Assembly (NCBI RefSeq): GCF_016595495.1
Contig: NZ_JAENIM010000041.1
Span: forward strand, 278,513 to 342,512
Reading direction: 5' to 3'
Source: Persicirhabdus sediminis
GTDB taxonomy: Bacteria > Verrucomicrobiota > Verrucomicrobiia > Verrucomicrobiales > Akkermansiaceae
DNA: 64,000 nt
Part shown: positions 33,301-39,656 of the stretch, piece after piece
Layout: every line of letters begins with the position of its first letter
Position numbering within the stretch: position 1 is the stretch's first letter
The notes under the pieces: model-generated
Databases searched by the model: none
What the model saw: the letters and a program-made list of their open reading frames with translations, nothing else
What the model was told of the DNA's origin: nothing
Program-made: the position numbers and the translations under genes

Positions 33301-33912
33301 AAAGATCATATCTTCCCTGGCTATCCAGCTAATGATCCACAGATGCCAGCCATCCGTGTGACTTGGAATGATGCGATGGGATTTGCTAGCTGGCTCGGTG
33401 AGCAGAGCGGTCAGACAATCAACCTGCCAACAGAAGCACAGTGGGAGTGGGCTGCTAGAGCTGGTAATGATCAACCATTCTTCTTCGGTACGACTGGTTT
33501 TGAAAATTATGCCAACCTAGCTGATACTAACATTGGTGATCTAGCAGTATATGGTATTGATCCACAGCCGCTGCCAAAAGAAAGACGCACACCACTCAAT
33601 GACTTCGTTCCTCGCGACGAGTCATTTGATGACGGCAGAATGATACCTGACGGTACAGGCCAGTATAAGGCTAACGCCTTTGGTCTCTACGACATGATTG
33701 GTAACGTTGCTGAGTGGACACGTACTAGTTACAAGTCGTATCCATACAACGAGGCTGACGGCCGCAACGATCTATCAAAGGGTGACGCTAAAGTTGTTCG
33801 TGGTGGTTCATGGCGTGATCGTCCGCACCGCGCGACTTCATCTTACCGTCTGAAATACGCACCATACCAAAAAGTTTATAACGTTGGTTTCCGCGTAATC
33901 ATCGAAGATTAA
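30364..33912 (+). CDS. Exported diheme HzsA-like beta-propeller protein with SUMF1-like C-terminus (copy 2)
   Basis: An 1182-residue paralogue of the protein encoded from 26028, alignable over its whole length with long identical blocks. The signal peptide core is RFLFLLLGMCLFEPC. The frame opens upstream at 30271, but that extension (31 residues, rich in Leu/Ile/Val/Ser) would bury the signal peptide. ATG 30364, or ATG 30376 four codons on, fits the first copy. Heme motifs are CVGCH at 690-694 and CVGCH at 741-745. The C-terminal SUMF1-like domain again lacks cysteine. Differences concentrate in the N-terminal 120 residues and near the propeller ends, and many shared residues use different codons, so the duplication is old and both copies are under purifying selection. 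Both genes use codons like those of rpoA, suggesting strong expression. Confidence 0.8.
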   Translation: MIDKMKSNYGNKCIRFLFLLLGMCLFEPCWGDQGKCELSDWYVGKEGVITDWPGDFDKASKSSNYYLEQNGQFNRALKIKNPKANQYLVATLTADRDYDQGLSVPQGNVKLRLNGKVLTKYQGSKIFYKMPLKKGVNTFEMMVPAMKTARKHQGVFMTLVDLEFIYPEYEKSLEDLRLSVANLAKEYPDYKTSKYSARMKKLEQGEDWDGLKALRYEALVTDNPMVDFDEIIFRRSQSDRLPANWRGNSEFTRRDKQVYSFDFGDSIERLNLRTGKTKEVYKPKSKKESLMDINLDYEAGKFLYSAINTETTTSEIYEMNIDGSGKRQLTTFLDEVDNYNAVYLPSGKIIYCSTASLNSVPCVRGKDYVGTLFEMEGDGSKPRMLTFDQENVWYPWVKENGKVQYSRWEYTDNSHYFTRILMEMNPDGTDNRSVYGSNSYWPNTLFYAKQIPGKTSQFSAIVSGHHGAARQGELWVFDQSLGSFEAEGAMYRIPGRGRTYEPRIIDKYVVGKWPMFLHPYPLGDGYFVVSGKMNPNAKWSLYLVDKFDNIIQLGESRDQMFEPIPLKKRNKPPVIPSRRDPNADDANLYIQNIYAGPGLEGIPEGEIGGLRLFTYGYAYRDTGNHDALAIEGGWDMKRVLGTVPVEKDGSVMVKIPHSMPISIQPLDKDGNAMQVMRSWLTAQPGETVSCVGCHEPSNTAPQPHATLASKKAPVSLKPWSDQPIHGFGFKREIQPVLDQYCVGCHDGSSDTPNFADNVDQKFGRASFSGAYMALHPYVRRPGPESDLHILTPMDVHTSTSELFQILEKGHHGVELSDEALEKLVTWADLNVPYHATWTEFDSDPLTLKWAKRTVEYKKRFANIDDDIEWVPALPTERPSFVKPPKQERPEALTHTNWPIDFANHKVEKKTIKFGDSELELVRVPAGEFVMGSVDGERDEFPQSVVKVDRAFWMSTTEVTNAQLREFNPEHNSRHINQQWKDHIFPGYPANDPQMPAIRVTWNDAMGFASWLGEQSGQTINLPTEAQWEWAARAGNDQPFFFGTTGFENYANLADTNIGDLAVYGIDPQPLPKERRTPLNDFVPRDESFDDGRMIPDGTGQYKANAFGLYDMIGNVAEWTRTSYKSYPYNEADGRNDLSKGDAKVVRGGSWRDRPHRATSSYRLKYAPYQKVYNVGFRVIIED

Positions 33913-33932
33913 TTGTCGATTCTATATCGATA

Positions 33933-34002
33933 GACCAGCGGGGCGCATCGCGCGCCCGCTGGTCACTATCAGCCGCAGGGGTTTCCTGCAGCTGATTTTT
34001 TT
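33933..34002 (+). terminator. Double hairpin terminator after copy 2
   Basis: First hairpin: GACCAGCGGG (33933-33942) / CCCGCTGGTC (33955-33964), perfect. Second: ATCAGCCGCAGG (from 33968) with CCTGCAGCTGAT (to 33996), one mismatch, followed by seven T. The second is a classical intrinsic terminator. Confidence 0.85.
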
Positions 34003-34055
34003 GTTTGTTAGTTGAGGTTTTTTTTCAGCTAGCTGGCTGGAATGTGGCGCTAGGA

Positions 34056-34792
34056 CCGTTAGTTCCAGCTGAGTTGTGTGGTTTCAGGTACACGGTGGTC
34101 CATTCTGCCTTCGGCAGATGATTGTCTGCTGGGGGTGACCACGGGTTGCACTCGCTGGGCTCGTTGACCCGCGGCTAAAGTCTTTAAACCCTTCGGGTTT
34201 GGGTCGGCAGGTTTTGTAGCCGGTCTGAATTTGTGCCGGTGTGAATTTGTCTGTCTTGCTATTTACTATTTGTTGCTCTAGCGCCGTTAGTTCCAGCTGA
34301 GTTGTGTGGTTTCAGACGTACGGTGGTCCATTCTGCCTTCGGCAGATGGTTGTCTGCTTGGCTTGACCACGGGTTGCACTCGCTGGGCTCGTTGACCCGC
34401 GGCTAAAGTCTTTAAACCCTTCGGGTTTGGGTCGGCAGGTTTTGTAGCGGGTGTGAATTTGTCTGTCTGGCTGGGATGTTTAAACCCTTCGGGTTTGGCT
34501 CGGCAGGTTTTGTAGCCGGTGTGAATTTGTCTCTGTAGCCGGTGTGAATTTTTCGGTGTTAATTTGTCTGTCTTGCTATTTATTATTTGTTGCTCTAGCG
34601 TCGTTAGTTCCAGCTGAGTTGTGTGGTTTCAGACGCACGGTGGTCCATTCTGCCTTCGGCAGATGATTGTCTGCTTGGCTTGACCACGGGTTGCACTCGC
34701 TGGGCTCGTTGACCCGCGGCTAAAGTCTTTAAACCCTTCGGGTTTGGCTCGGCAGGTTTTGTAGCCGGTCTGAATTTGTCTGTCTTGCTATT
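34056..34792. repeat. Three-copy tandem repeat of about 228 bp with internal hairpins
   Basis: Copies start with CGTTAGTTCCAGCTGAG at 34057, 34285 and 34602, so the period is 228 and then 317; the longer second unit contains an extra partial copy of its own tail. Each unit holds two short palindromes with TTC loops, TCTGCC-TTC-GGCAGA and AAACCC-TTC-GGGTTT, and between them a CCACGGGT ... ACCCGCGG pair that can form a larger stem. A linker TGTCTGTCTTGCTATTT separates units. There is no coding potential that runs through the block. It lies between two transcription units and may be a REP-type element amplified in tandem. Confidence 0.85.
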
Positions 34793-34841
34793 CGGCTAAA
34801 GGGGAGAGAGCTAAACGTGACTGCGCTGAAATGTTCTGTCG

Positions 34842-34927
34842 CAAGTTGTCTGTCTAGCTGGCTGGGATGTTTTTAGCTGGCTGGAATGTTGTCTGTCTAG
34901 CTGGCTGTCTCTAGCTGGCTGGGATGT
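34842..34927. repeat. Low-complexity TAGCTGGCTGG motif cluster
   Basis: Five or so short copies of TCTAGCTGGCTG or TTAGCTGGCTGG, several followed by GATGT or AATGT, in 85 bases. The same motif recurs alone at 34026 and at 39432. Confidence 0.7.
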
Positions 34928-34941
34928 GGTGCGGTGAGGGC

Positions 34942-34973
34942 GCAAAAAAGCCGACTTATGAATAAGTCGGCTT
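34942..34973 (-). terminator. Intrinsic terminator of rho
   Basis: AAGCCGACTTAT (34948-34959) and ATAAGTCGGCTT (34962-34973) form a 12-bp stem. On the minus strand it is followed by a run of six T, so it terminates the rho transcript about 140 bases after the stop. Confidence 0.8.
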
Positions 34974-35114
34974 GGTAATGTGAAATGGTTTGATTGTCGT
35001 GGCTGGCTGTTTTGAGCTAGCTGGCAAAGCTTGTGAGTTAGTGGTTGGTGTCGTTAGGGTTTCATCGTATAGGAATTCACTCTTCTCTCTTCACCATTCA
35101 CTCTTCCCTCCCCG

Positions 35115-37049
35115 TTAGCCTTTGATTTCCATGAGCATTTGCGCGTTGTTGTTGAAGCGCTTGAGGAAGAAGATCAGGCGCTCCATGGCCTCCTCAGGAC
35201 GGTGACCTGATAGGCCGCGGCGGATGAGGTGGATTTTGTGCAGCAGGTGCTCGGGAAGAAGTAGCTCTTCGCGGCGGGTACCGGATTTGAAGATATCTAC
35301 AGCTGGGTAGATGTATTGCTCGGCGATGCGGCGGTCGAGCACGATTTCCATGTTGCCGGTGCCTTTGAATTCTTGGAAAATGGCTTCGTCTGCGCGTGAG
35401 TTGGTCTGCACGAGGGCGGTGGCTAGAATTGTTAGCGAGCCAGCACCACGAGTATTACGCGCGGCGGCAAATAGGCGGCGTGGCATTTCTAGCGCGCCGG
35501 CGACGATGCCTCCGCTTTGATATCCACGGTTTTGCTGTTGTTGGCGTCCGCGCTGGAATTTCCCTTTGCCTTGTTGTGGTTTGTTGCCTGAGCTGAGGTT
35601 ATTATTATATGCGCGGGCTAGGCGGGTGATGGAGTCCATCAGCACGAGTACGTCTTTATTTCCTTCAACGAGGCGCTTGGCGCGTTCGATGCAGAGTTCG
35701 GCTAGGCGGCAGTGGCTGCGTGCGCCGTCGTCATTGGAGCTGGCGTAGATTTCGGCATTTGGCAAGACACGGCGAAACTCGGTGACCTCTTCTGGGCGCT
35801 CGTCGATGAGCAGGATGATGAGGTGAATGGATTCGTCGTATTTTTCGCGAATCGCTTCTGCCATGTGTAAAAGCATGGTGGTTTTGCCTGAGCGAGGTGG
35901 CGAGACGATGAGTCCGCGCTGGCCTTTGCCGACGGGTGAGACGATGTCTAAGACGCGGGTGGTGAAGCGCTCAGCGGTGGTCTCAAATGGGATGCGTTTG
36001 TCTGGGTTGATTGCTTTGAGTTCATCAAAGTGAGGCAGCTTGAATGCGTCAGCTGGCTCGATGTCGTTGATGGAGTAGATCTCAGTGAGCTGAGGTCCGC
36101 GGTTGCCTTCTTGTGAGGCCCCCTTGATCCATGCGCCGAGACGTAGCCCGTGTTTGCGAATGGTTTCTGGAGTGACAAAGACGTCACCGCGATCTTGTGA
36201 GAAGTTCTTTTCTGGAACGCGCAGGAATCCAAATCCTTTAGGCGCAATTTCTAGCATGCCTTCGACATCGGTCTTTGGGCCGTCGAGTACTGGCTGTTTG
36301 CGTTCTCTGCGCTCGTGGTTGCGCTCGTTTCTGTCGTGGCGGCCTTTGCCGTCGCGTTTGTTGTGGCGCTGGTTTTTCTGCTGGCGGCCACCGCGGTTAC
36401 CATCTTGGCGGTCGTTGCCTTGCTGGCGGTCGTTGCCTTGCTGGTTGTTTTGGTTGCGGCGGTTTTGCACACGTCCACCACCTGGTACACGTCCTTTGCG
36501 TTGTTGTTGATTGGAGTCGCGTTGCGGTTGTTGATTTGAATCTGACGGTTTGCGGTTTTGCTCGCGTCTTGGTGATTCTTTTTGCGCCTGGCGATTCTCT
36601 TTTGCTGGCTCAGCTGGTTGAGCGGGTGATTCCTGTTGAGCTGGAGCTGGTTGGGCAGCTTGTTGCGCTGGCGCTGGTGCTTGAGCTGGCTCGTCGATGA
36701 CGGCTGTTTGTTTGGCCGCTGCGAGTGGGAGCTCAGTTTGTTCAGCTGGCGCTGGCTCGTTGGCGACTGGCGCTGGGCTAGCTGGCTGGACATCCTCTTT
36801 TACGGCGGCTTTTTTGGCAGCTTTTTTAGCGGTGGTCTTTTTAGCAGCTTTTTTCGCGGTCTTTTTGGCTGCCTTTTTCGCGGTTGCTTTTTTGGCAGTT
36901 TTTTTCGCGGTTGCCTTTTTAGCGGCTTTTTTGGCCGATTTCTTGGCAGCTTTTTTGGCCGTTTTTTTACTGGTCACTTTGGAAGTGGCAGGTTTTTCGG
37001 ATTCAGCTGGCTGATCACTCTCTAAACTAGTTGAGGAGTCTGTGCTCAT
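35115..37049 (-). CDS. rho: Transcription termination factor Rho with long low-complexity N-terminus
   Basis: A 644-residue Rho, about 220 residues longer than the E. coli protein. Residues 27-88 are AKK/TAKK repeats like those of histone H1 or HU tails, followed by a Pro/Ala/Gln part (to about 150) and an Asn/Gln/Arg-rich stretch (about 150-250). The RNA-binding cold-shock-like domain follows (GMLEIAPKGFGFLRVPEKN), then the RecA-like ATPase core with P-loop SPPRSGKTT (about 380-390), LIDERPEEVTEFRR, and LMDSITRLARAYN. An insertion of about 20 residues (GRQQQQNRGYQ) follows the AYN motif. The Q-loop and R-loop region, EEFKGTGNM-like FQEFKGTGNMEI, is intact. Rho is a hexameric RNA helicase that ends transcription. 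The gene is monocistronic with its own terminator. Confidence 0.95.
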   Translation of the reverse strand: MSTDSSTSLESDQPAESEKPATSKVTSKKTAKKAAKKSAKKAAKKATAKKTAKKATAKKAAKKTAKKAAKKTTAKKAAKKAAVKEDVQPASPAPVANEPAPAEQTELPLAAAKQTAVIDEPAQAPAPAQQAAQPAPAQQESPAQPAEPAKENRQAQKESPRREQNRKPSDSNQQPQRDSNQQQRKGRVPGGGRVQNRRNQNNQQGNDRQQGNDRQDGNRGGRQQKNQRHNKRDGKGRHDRNERNHERRERKQPVLDGPKTDVEGMLEIAPKGFGFLRVPEKNFSQDRGDVFVTPETIRKHGLRLGAWIKGASQEGNRGPQLTEIYSINDIEPADAFKLPHFDELKAINPDKRIPFETTAERFTTRVLDIVSPVGKGQRGLIVSPPRSGKTTMLLHMAEAIREKYDESIHLIILLIDERPEEVTEFRRVLPNAEIYASSNDDGARSHCRLAELCIERAKRLVEGNKDVLVLMDSITRLARAYNNNLSSGNKPQQGKGKFQRGRQQQQNRGYQSGGIVAGALEMPRRLFAAARNTRGAGSLTILATALVQTNSRADEAIFQEFKGTGNMEIVLDRRIAEQYIYPAVDIFKSGTRREELLLPEHLLHKIHLIRRGLSGHRPEEAMERLIFFLKRFNNNAQMLMEIKG

Positions 37050-37351
37050 AAAATATCAATTTTAGGAAAAATGGGAAAATTGTTGTGCGCTGGGTTTTTA
37101 GTCAGTCGCGGCCACGTCGATCTATATGTCTCTATAGTGTGAGTGGGTGATTTTTGTTTTTATTATAAATCGGTATGGGCGGTCTCGGCATCGCTGGCGC
37201 GGAGCGGCTGGCTCGGGCTGGATTGGTAAAGCTGACTATGGTCGGGCAATAGTGGCGCTGGGAGTACTGGCTGGATAGCAGGCATACGATGAGAGCGTGA
37301 TTTGATCGAACGGGCACTAGGTTGTGTGCATATCGCAAATAAAATAACCAC

Positions 37352-37534
37352 TCAATGGTCATGAGAGTCGCGATCGAAGTAGCCAAATTGCTCGATGCAG
37401 CTGAGCTGGTCGCAGCGAACCACTAGTTCTTTATTCACTAAGAATGTAATGAGAGGGTAGTGGTGGATACGAATGGGGCTAATTCCCGATGGCTGCAGCA
37501 AATTTGCTTGTGCAAAATCTGGCGGCCATGTCGT
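37352..37534 (-). pseudogene. Possible thioredoxin-fold remnant
   Basis: An open frame of 60 codons without an ATG. It reads WPPDFAQANLLQPSGISPIR, then HHYPLITFLVNKELVVRCDQ, and ends in FDRDSHDH. The 'P-hydrophobic-FLVN' turn resembles the C-terminal half of thioredoxin-like proteins, but the active-site half is missing because a stop precedes the frame. It could be the tail of a decayed gene or chance. Confidence 0.2.
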
Positions 37535-37582
37535 TCAGATAGGTTAAATATGCAGAGTGTGGAGCTCTCTGGCAATCACTTT

Positions 37583-37611
37583 TTTACATTAGTATGAATG
37601 AAAGCAATAAT
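37583..37611 (+). promoter_or_regulatory. Sigma-70 type promoter of rpoA-rplQ
   Basis: TTTACA (37583-37588), a 17-base spacer and AATAAT (37606-37611), each hexamer 5 of 6. Transcription would start near 37618 and leave a leader of about 135 bases, long enough for regulation. Another element, TTTGAC and GTCAAA (inverted), lies in the leader near 37701. Confidence 0.5.
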
Positions 37612-37752
37612 TGCCGCAAAAAAACGGTTGCAAACTGATGACAATTCGACTTAATTCGCCGCCCGCGAGTCCCGAAACCAGCCGTTGGTCCTCCTTATTT
37701 GACTTTGTCAAAGAGTGCTCGCAGGAGGGAAACCCGGCAAACAGAACATATT

Positions 37753-38877
37753 ATGTCTGAAGAAATCGAAAATAACGTAGAATCACAAGACGATTCAAAG
37801 TCATTCAAGCTTGACCGCTTTGAGCTGCCAAACCGCCTCACTAAGGTAGAGGAAACTGAAACCGACCTATTTACTCAGTTCATCGCTGAGCCATTTGAAG
37901 GCGGATACGGCCACACTATTGGTAACTCACTGCGCCGCGTTCTGCTGTCATCTCTCGAAGGTGCAGCCATCACATCTGTACGCATTGCTGGCGTACAACA
38001 CGAATTTTCTAGTCTTCCAGGAGTTGTGGAAGACGTTACTGACATCATCCTCAACCTCAAGAAGGTAAAGTTTAAGCACCACGGCAAAGAGTCACGTGTA
38101 CTTACTATCAAGGTTGAAAAAGAAGGTGCTGTCACAGCTGGCGACATTAACGAAGATAACCTCTACGAGGTCGTTAATAAGGACCAGATCATTTGCCACC
38201 TCGACCGCAAGGTTAAGTTCGATTGCGAACTTGAAATCAAAGTTGGTCGTGGATTTTCTACCGGTGACGAGAACAAGCGCCCTGACATGCCAATTGGTGT
38301 GATCGCGATTGATTCTATCTACTCACCAGTAGTTCGCGTAAAGTACGCGGTTGAGAATACCCGTGTGGGTCAGATGACTGATTACGACAAGCTCGTACTC
38401 GACATCAACACAGACGGCCGTGTTTCTCCATCAGACGCTCTTCTACAAGCCTCAGCTATCCTTCGTCACCACCTCGACGTATTCGTTAACTACGACGAAA
38501 ACCTCGTGGACTTTGAAGAAGCACCAGCTGAGCAAAGCGAAGAAAATGCTGCGCTTAAGAAGCTGCTCAACATGAGCGTTAACGAAATCGAGCTTTCCGT
38601 GCGTGCGGCAAACTGCCTCAACAACGCCAACATCACTACTGTTGGCCAGTTGGCAACAAAAACTGAAGCAGAAATGCTTAAGTATCGTAACTTCGGTAAG
38701 AAGTCACTCAATGAGATTAAGGATAAGCTCGTCGAGCTTGGCCTTGGCCTCGGCATGAATATCGATCCTTCACTTCTTACTGGTGCAATGCCGACCGTTG
38801 GTCGCCAAGGCATGATGGCAGAAGAGGAAGCACCAGTTGGCCTTGCTGACTTGATCGCACAGAACCTCAACGACTAA
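37753..38877 (+). CDS. rpoA: RNA polymerase alpha subunit
   Basis: A 374-residue alpha subunit. The N-terminal dimerisation domain contains FVAEPFEGGYGHT-like IAEPFEGGYGHTIGNSLRRV and LSSLEGAAITSVRI. The C-terminal domain (about 286-340), which contacts activators and UP elements, shows LSVRAANCLNNANITTVGQL and the YRNFGKKSLNEI signature. The frame opens upstream at 37699, but ATG 37753 gives the expected acidic start MSEEIEN. It is followed by rplQ after 32 bases, the universal order. Unusually no rpsM, rpsK or rpsD is upstream; the next gene that way is rho on the other strand. Confidence 0.97.
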   Translation: MSEEIENNVESQDDSKSFKLDRFELPNRLTKVEETETDLFTQFIAEPFEGGYGHTIGNSLRRVLLSSLEGAAITSVRIAGVQHEFSSLPGVVEDVTDIILNLKKVKFKHHGKESRVLTIKVEKEGAVTAGDINEDNLYEVVNKDQIICHLDRKVKFDCELEIKVGRGFSTGDENKRPDMPIGVIAIDSIYSPVVRVKYAVENTRVGQMTDYDKLVLDINTDGRVSPSDALLQASAILRHHLDVFVNYDENLVDFEEAPAEQSEENAALKKLLNMSVNEIELSVRAANCLNNANITTVGQLATKTEAEMLKYRNFGKKSLNEIKDKLVELGLGLGMNIDPSLLTGAMPTVGRQGMMAEEEAPVGLADLIAQNLND

Positions 38878-38909
38878 TCCTTTATTAACTCTTAAGAAAA
38901 TTATTTCCC

Positions 38910-39335
38910 ATGAGACACAGAAGTAAAACTGCTAAGCTCCAGCGTGACGCTGCACACCGTCGCTCACTTTTGGCAAACCTTACATGCAGCCTCATCGAGC
39001 ATGGCCGCATCCGCACTACTCTCGCAAAAGCTAAGGCACTTCGCCCAGTTGCAGAGAAGATGGTAACATTTGGTAAGCGTGGTGATCTTCACGCACGCCG
39101 TCAAGCAATCGCATTCCTTCGTCAGAAGGAGCACGTGAAGCACCTTTTTGGCGCTATCGCTGCTGCTAATGCTGACCGTCCAGGTGGCTACTGCCGCATC
39201 ACTAAGCTTGGCGCACGTACTAGCGACGCTGCACCTATGGCCTACATCGAGTGGGTTGAAGCTGAAGCGATTGCTGCTGCATCTGCTCCTCAGTCTGAAG
39301 AGCCAGTTGCTGAAGCTGCTGCTAGCGAAGAGTAA
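38910..39335 (+). CDS. rplQ: 50S ribosomal protein L17
   Basis: A 141-residue L17, beginning with MRHRSKTAKLQRDAAHRRSL and continuing LLANLTCSLIEHGRIRTT, the family signature, with the KALRPVAEKMVTFGKRGDLH block and GGYCRITKLGARTSDAAPMA near the end. The last 25 residues are an Ala/Glu-rich acidic tail (SEEPVAEAAASEE) not present in short homologues. It is cotranscribed with rpoA and closed by a terminator. Confidence 0.97.
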   Translation: MRHRSKTAKLQRDAAHRRSLLANLTCSLIEHGRIRTTLAKAKALRPVAEKMVTFGKRGDLHARRQAIAFLRQKEHVKHLFGAIAAANADRPGGYCRITKLGARTSDAAPMAYIEWVEAEAIAAASAPQSEEPVAEAAASEE

Positions 39336-39355
39336 TCTAAGCAATATTATCTTTC

Positions 39356-39390
39356 AAAAGCACGTCCCGTCACGGAGCGTGCTTTTTTTT
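39356..39390 (+). terminator. Intrinsic terminator of rpoA-rplQ
   Basis: AAAAGCACG (39356-39364) and CGTGCTTTT (39378-39386) with an inner CCGT/ACGG helix, followed by eight T in all. Confidence 0.9.
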
Positions 39391-39656
39391 GTTCCTAGAT
39401 ATTAGCCAGCCCGCATTTGCAGAGCTGGTAGCTAGCTGGCTGGAATCGTGTGCCTGAGCACGCTGGCAGCTTGTAGATGGGCGGTTAACTGGCGCGCTGA
39501 CGTAACTTGCGAGGGTTTGTATTAGCCTATTCACGAGTGGGTTGAGTACAAAGGATTGGCTGAAACGGTCGATTGACGCTCTTTATACTTGAGCTGGCGG
39601 CTTGCTTTGCTCAGCTTTTGATTTGTCGTTTCCAGAAAACGGCAAGATCCTTGATT

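Larger units (their letters stand above)
37050..37752. other. Spacer between rho and rpoA
   Basis: About 700 bases between divergent housekeeping genes. The left part shows no gene. A minus-strand frame at 37352-37534 may be a gene remnant (see that entry), and a good promoter for rpoA lies at 37583-37611. Confidence 0.4.

Noticed and set aside
26028-33912. Calling the large paralogues hydrazine synthases
   Set aside because: Only the propeller-plus-heme layout is shared. No beta/gamma subunits or other anammox genes are present and the SUMF1 part is foreign to HzsA.
36636-37025. Long plus-strand frames opposite the 5' part of rho, rich in Phe/Gly/Leu
   Set aside because: They are complements of the AKK repeats (GCTTTTTT-type) and have no independent coding signal.
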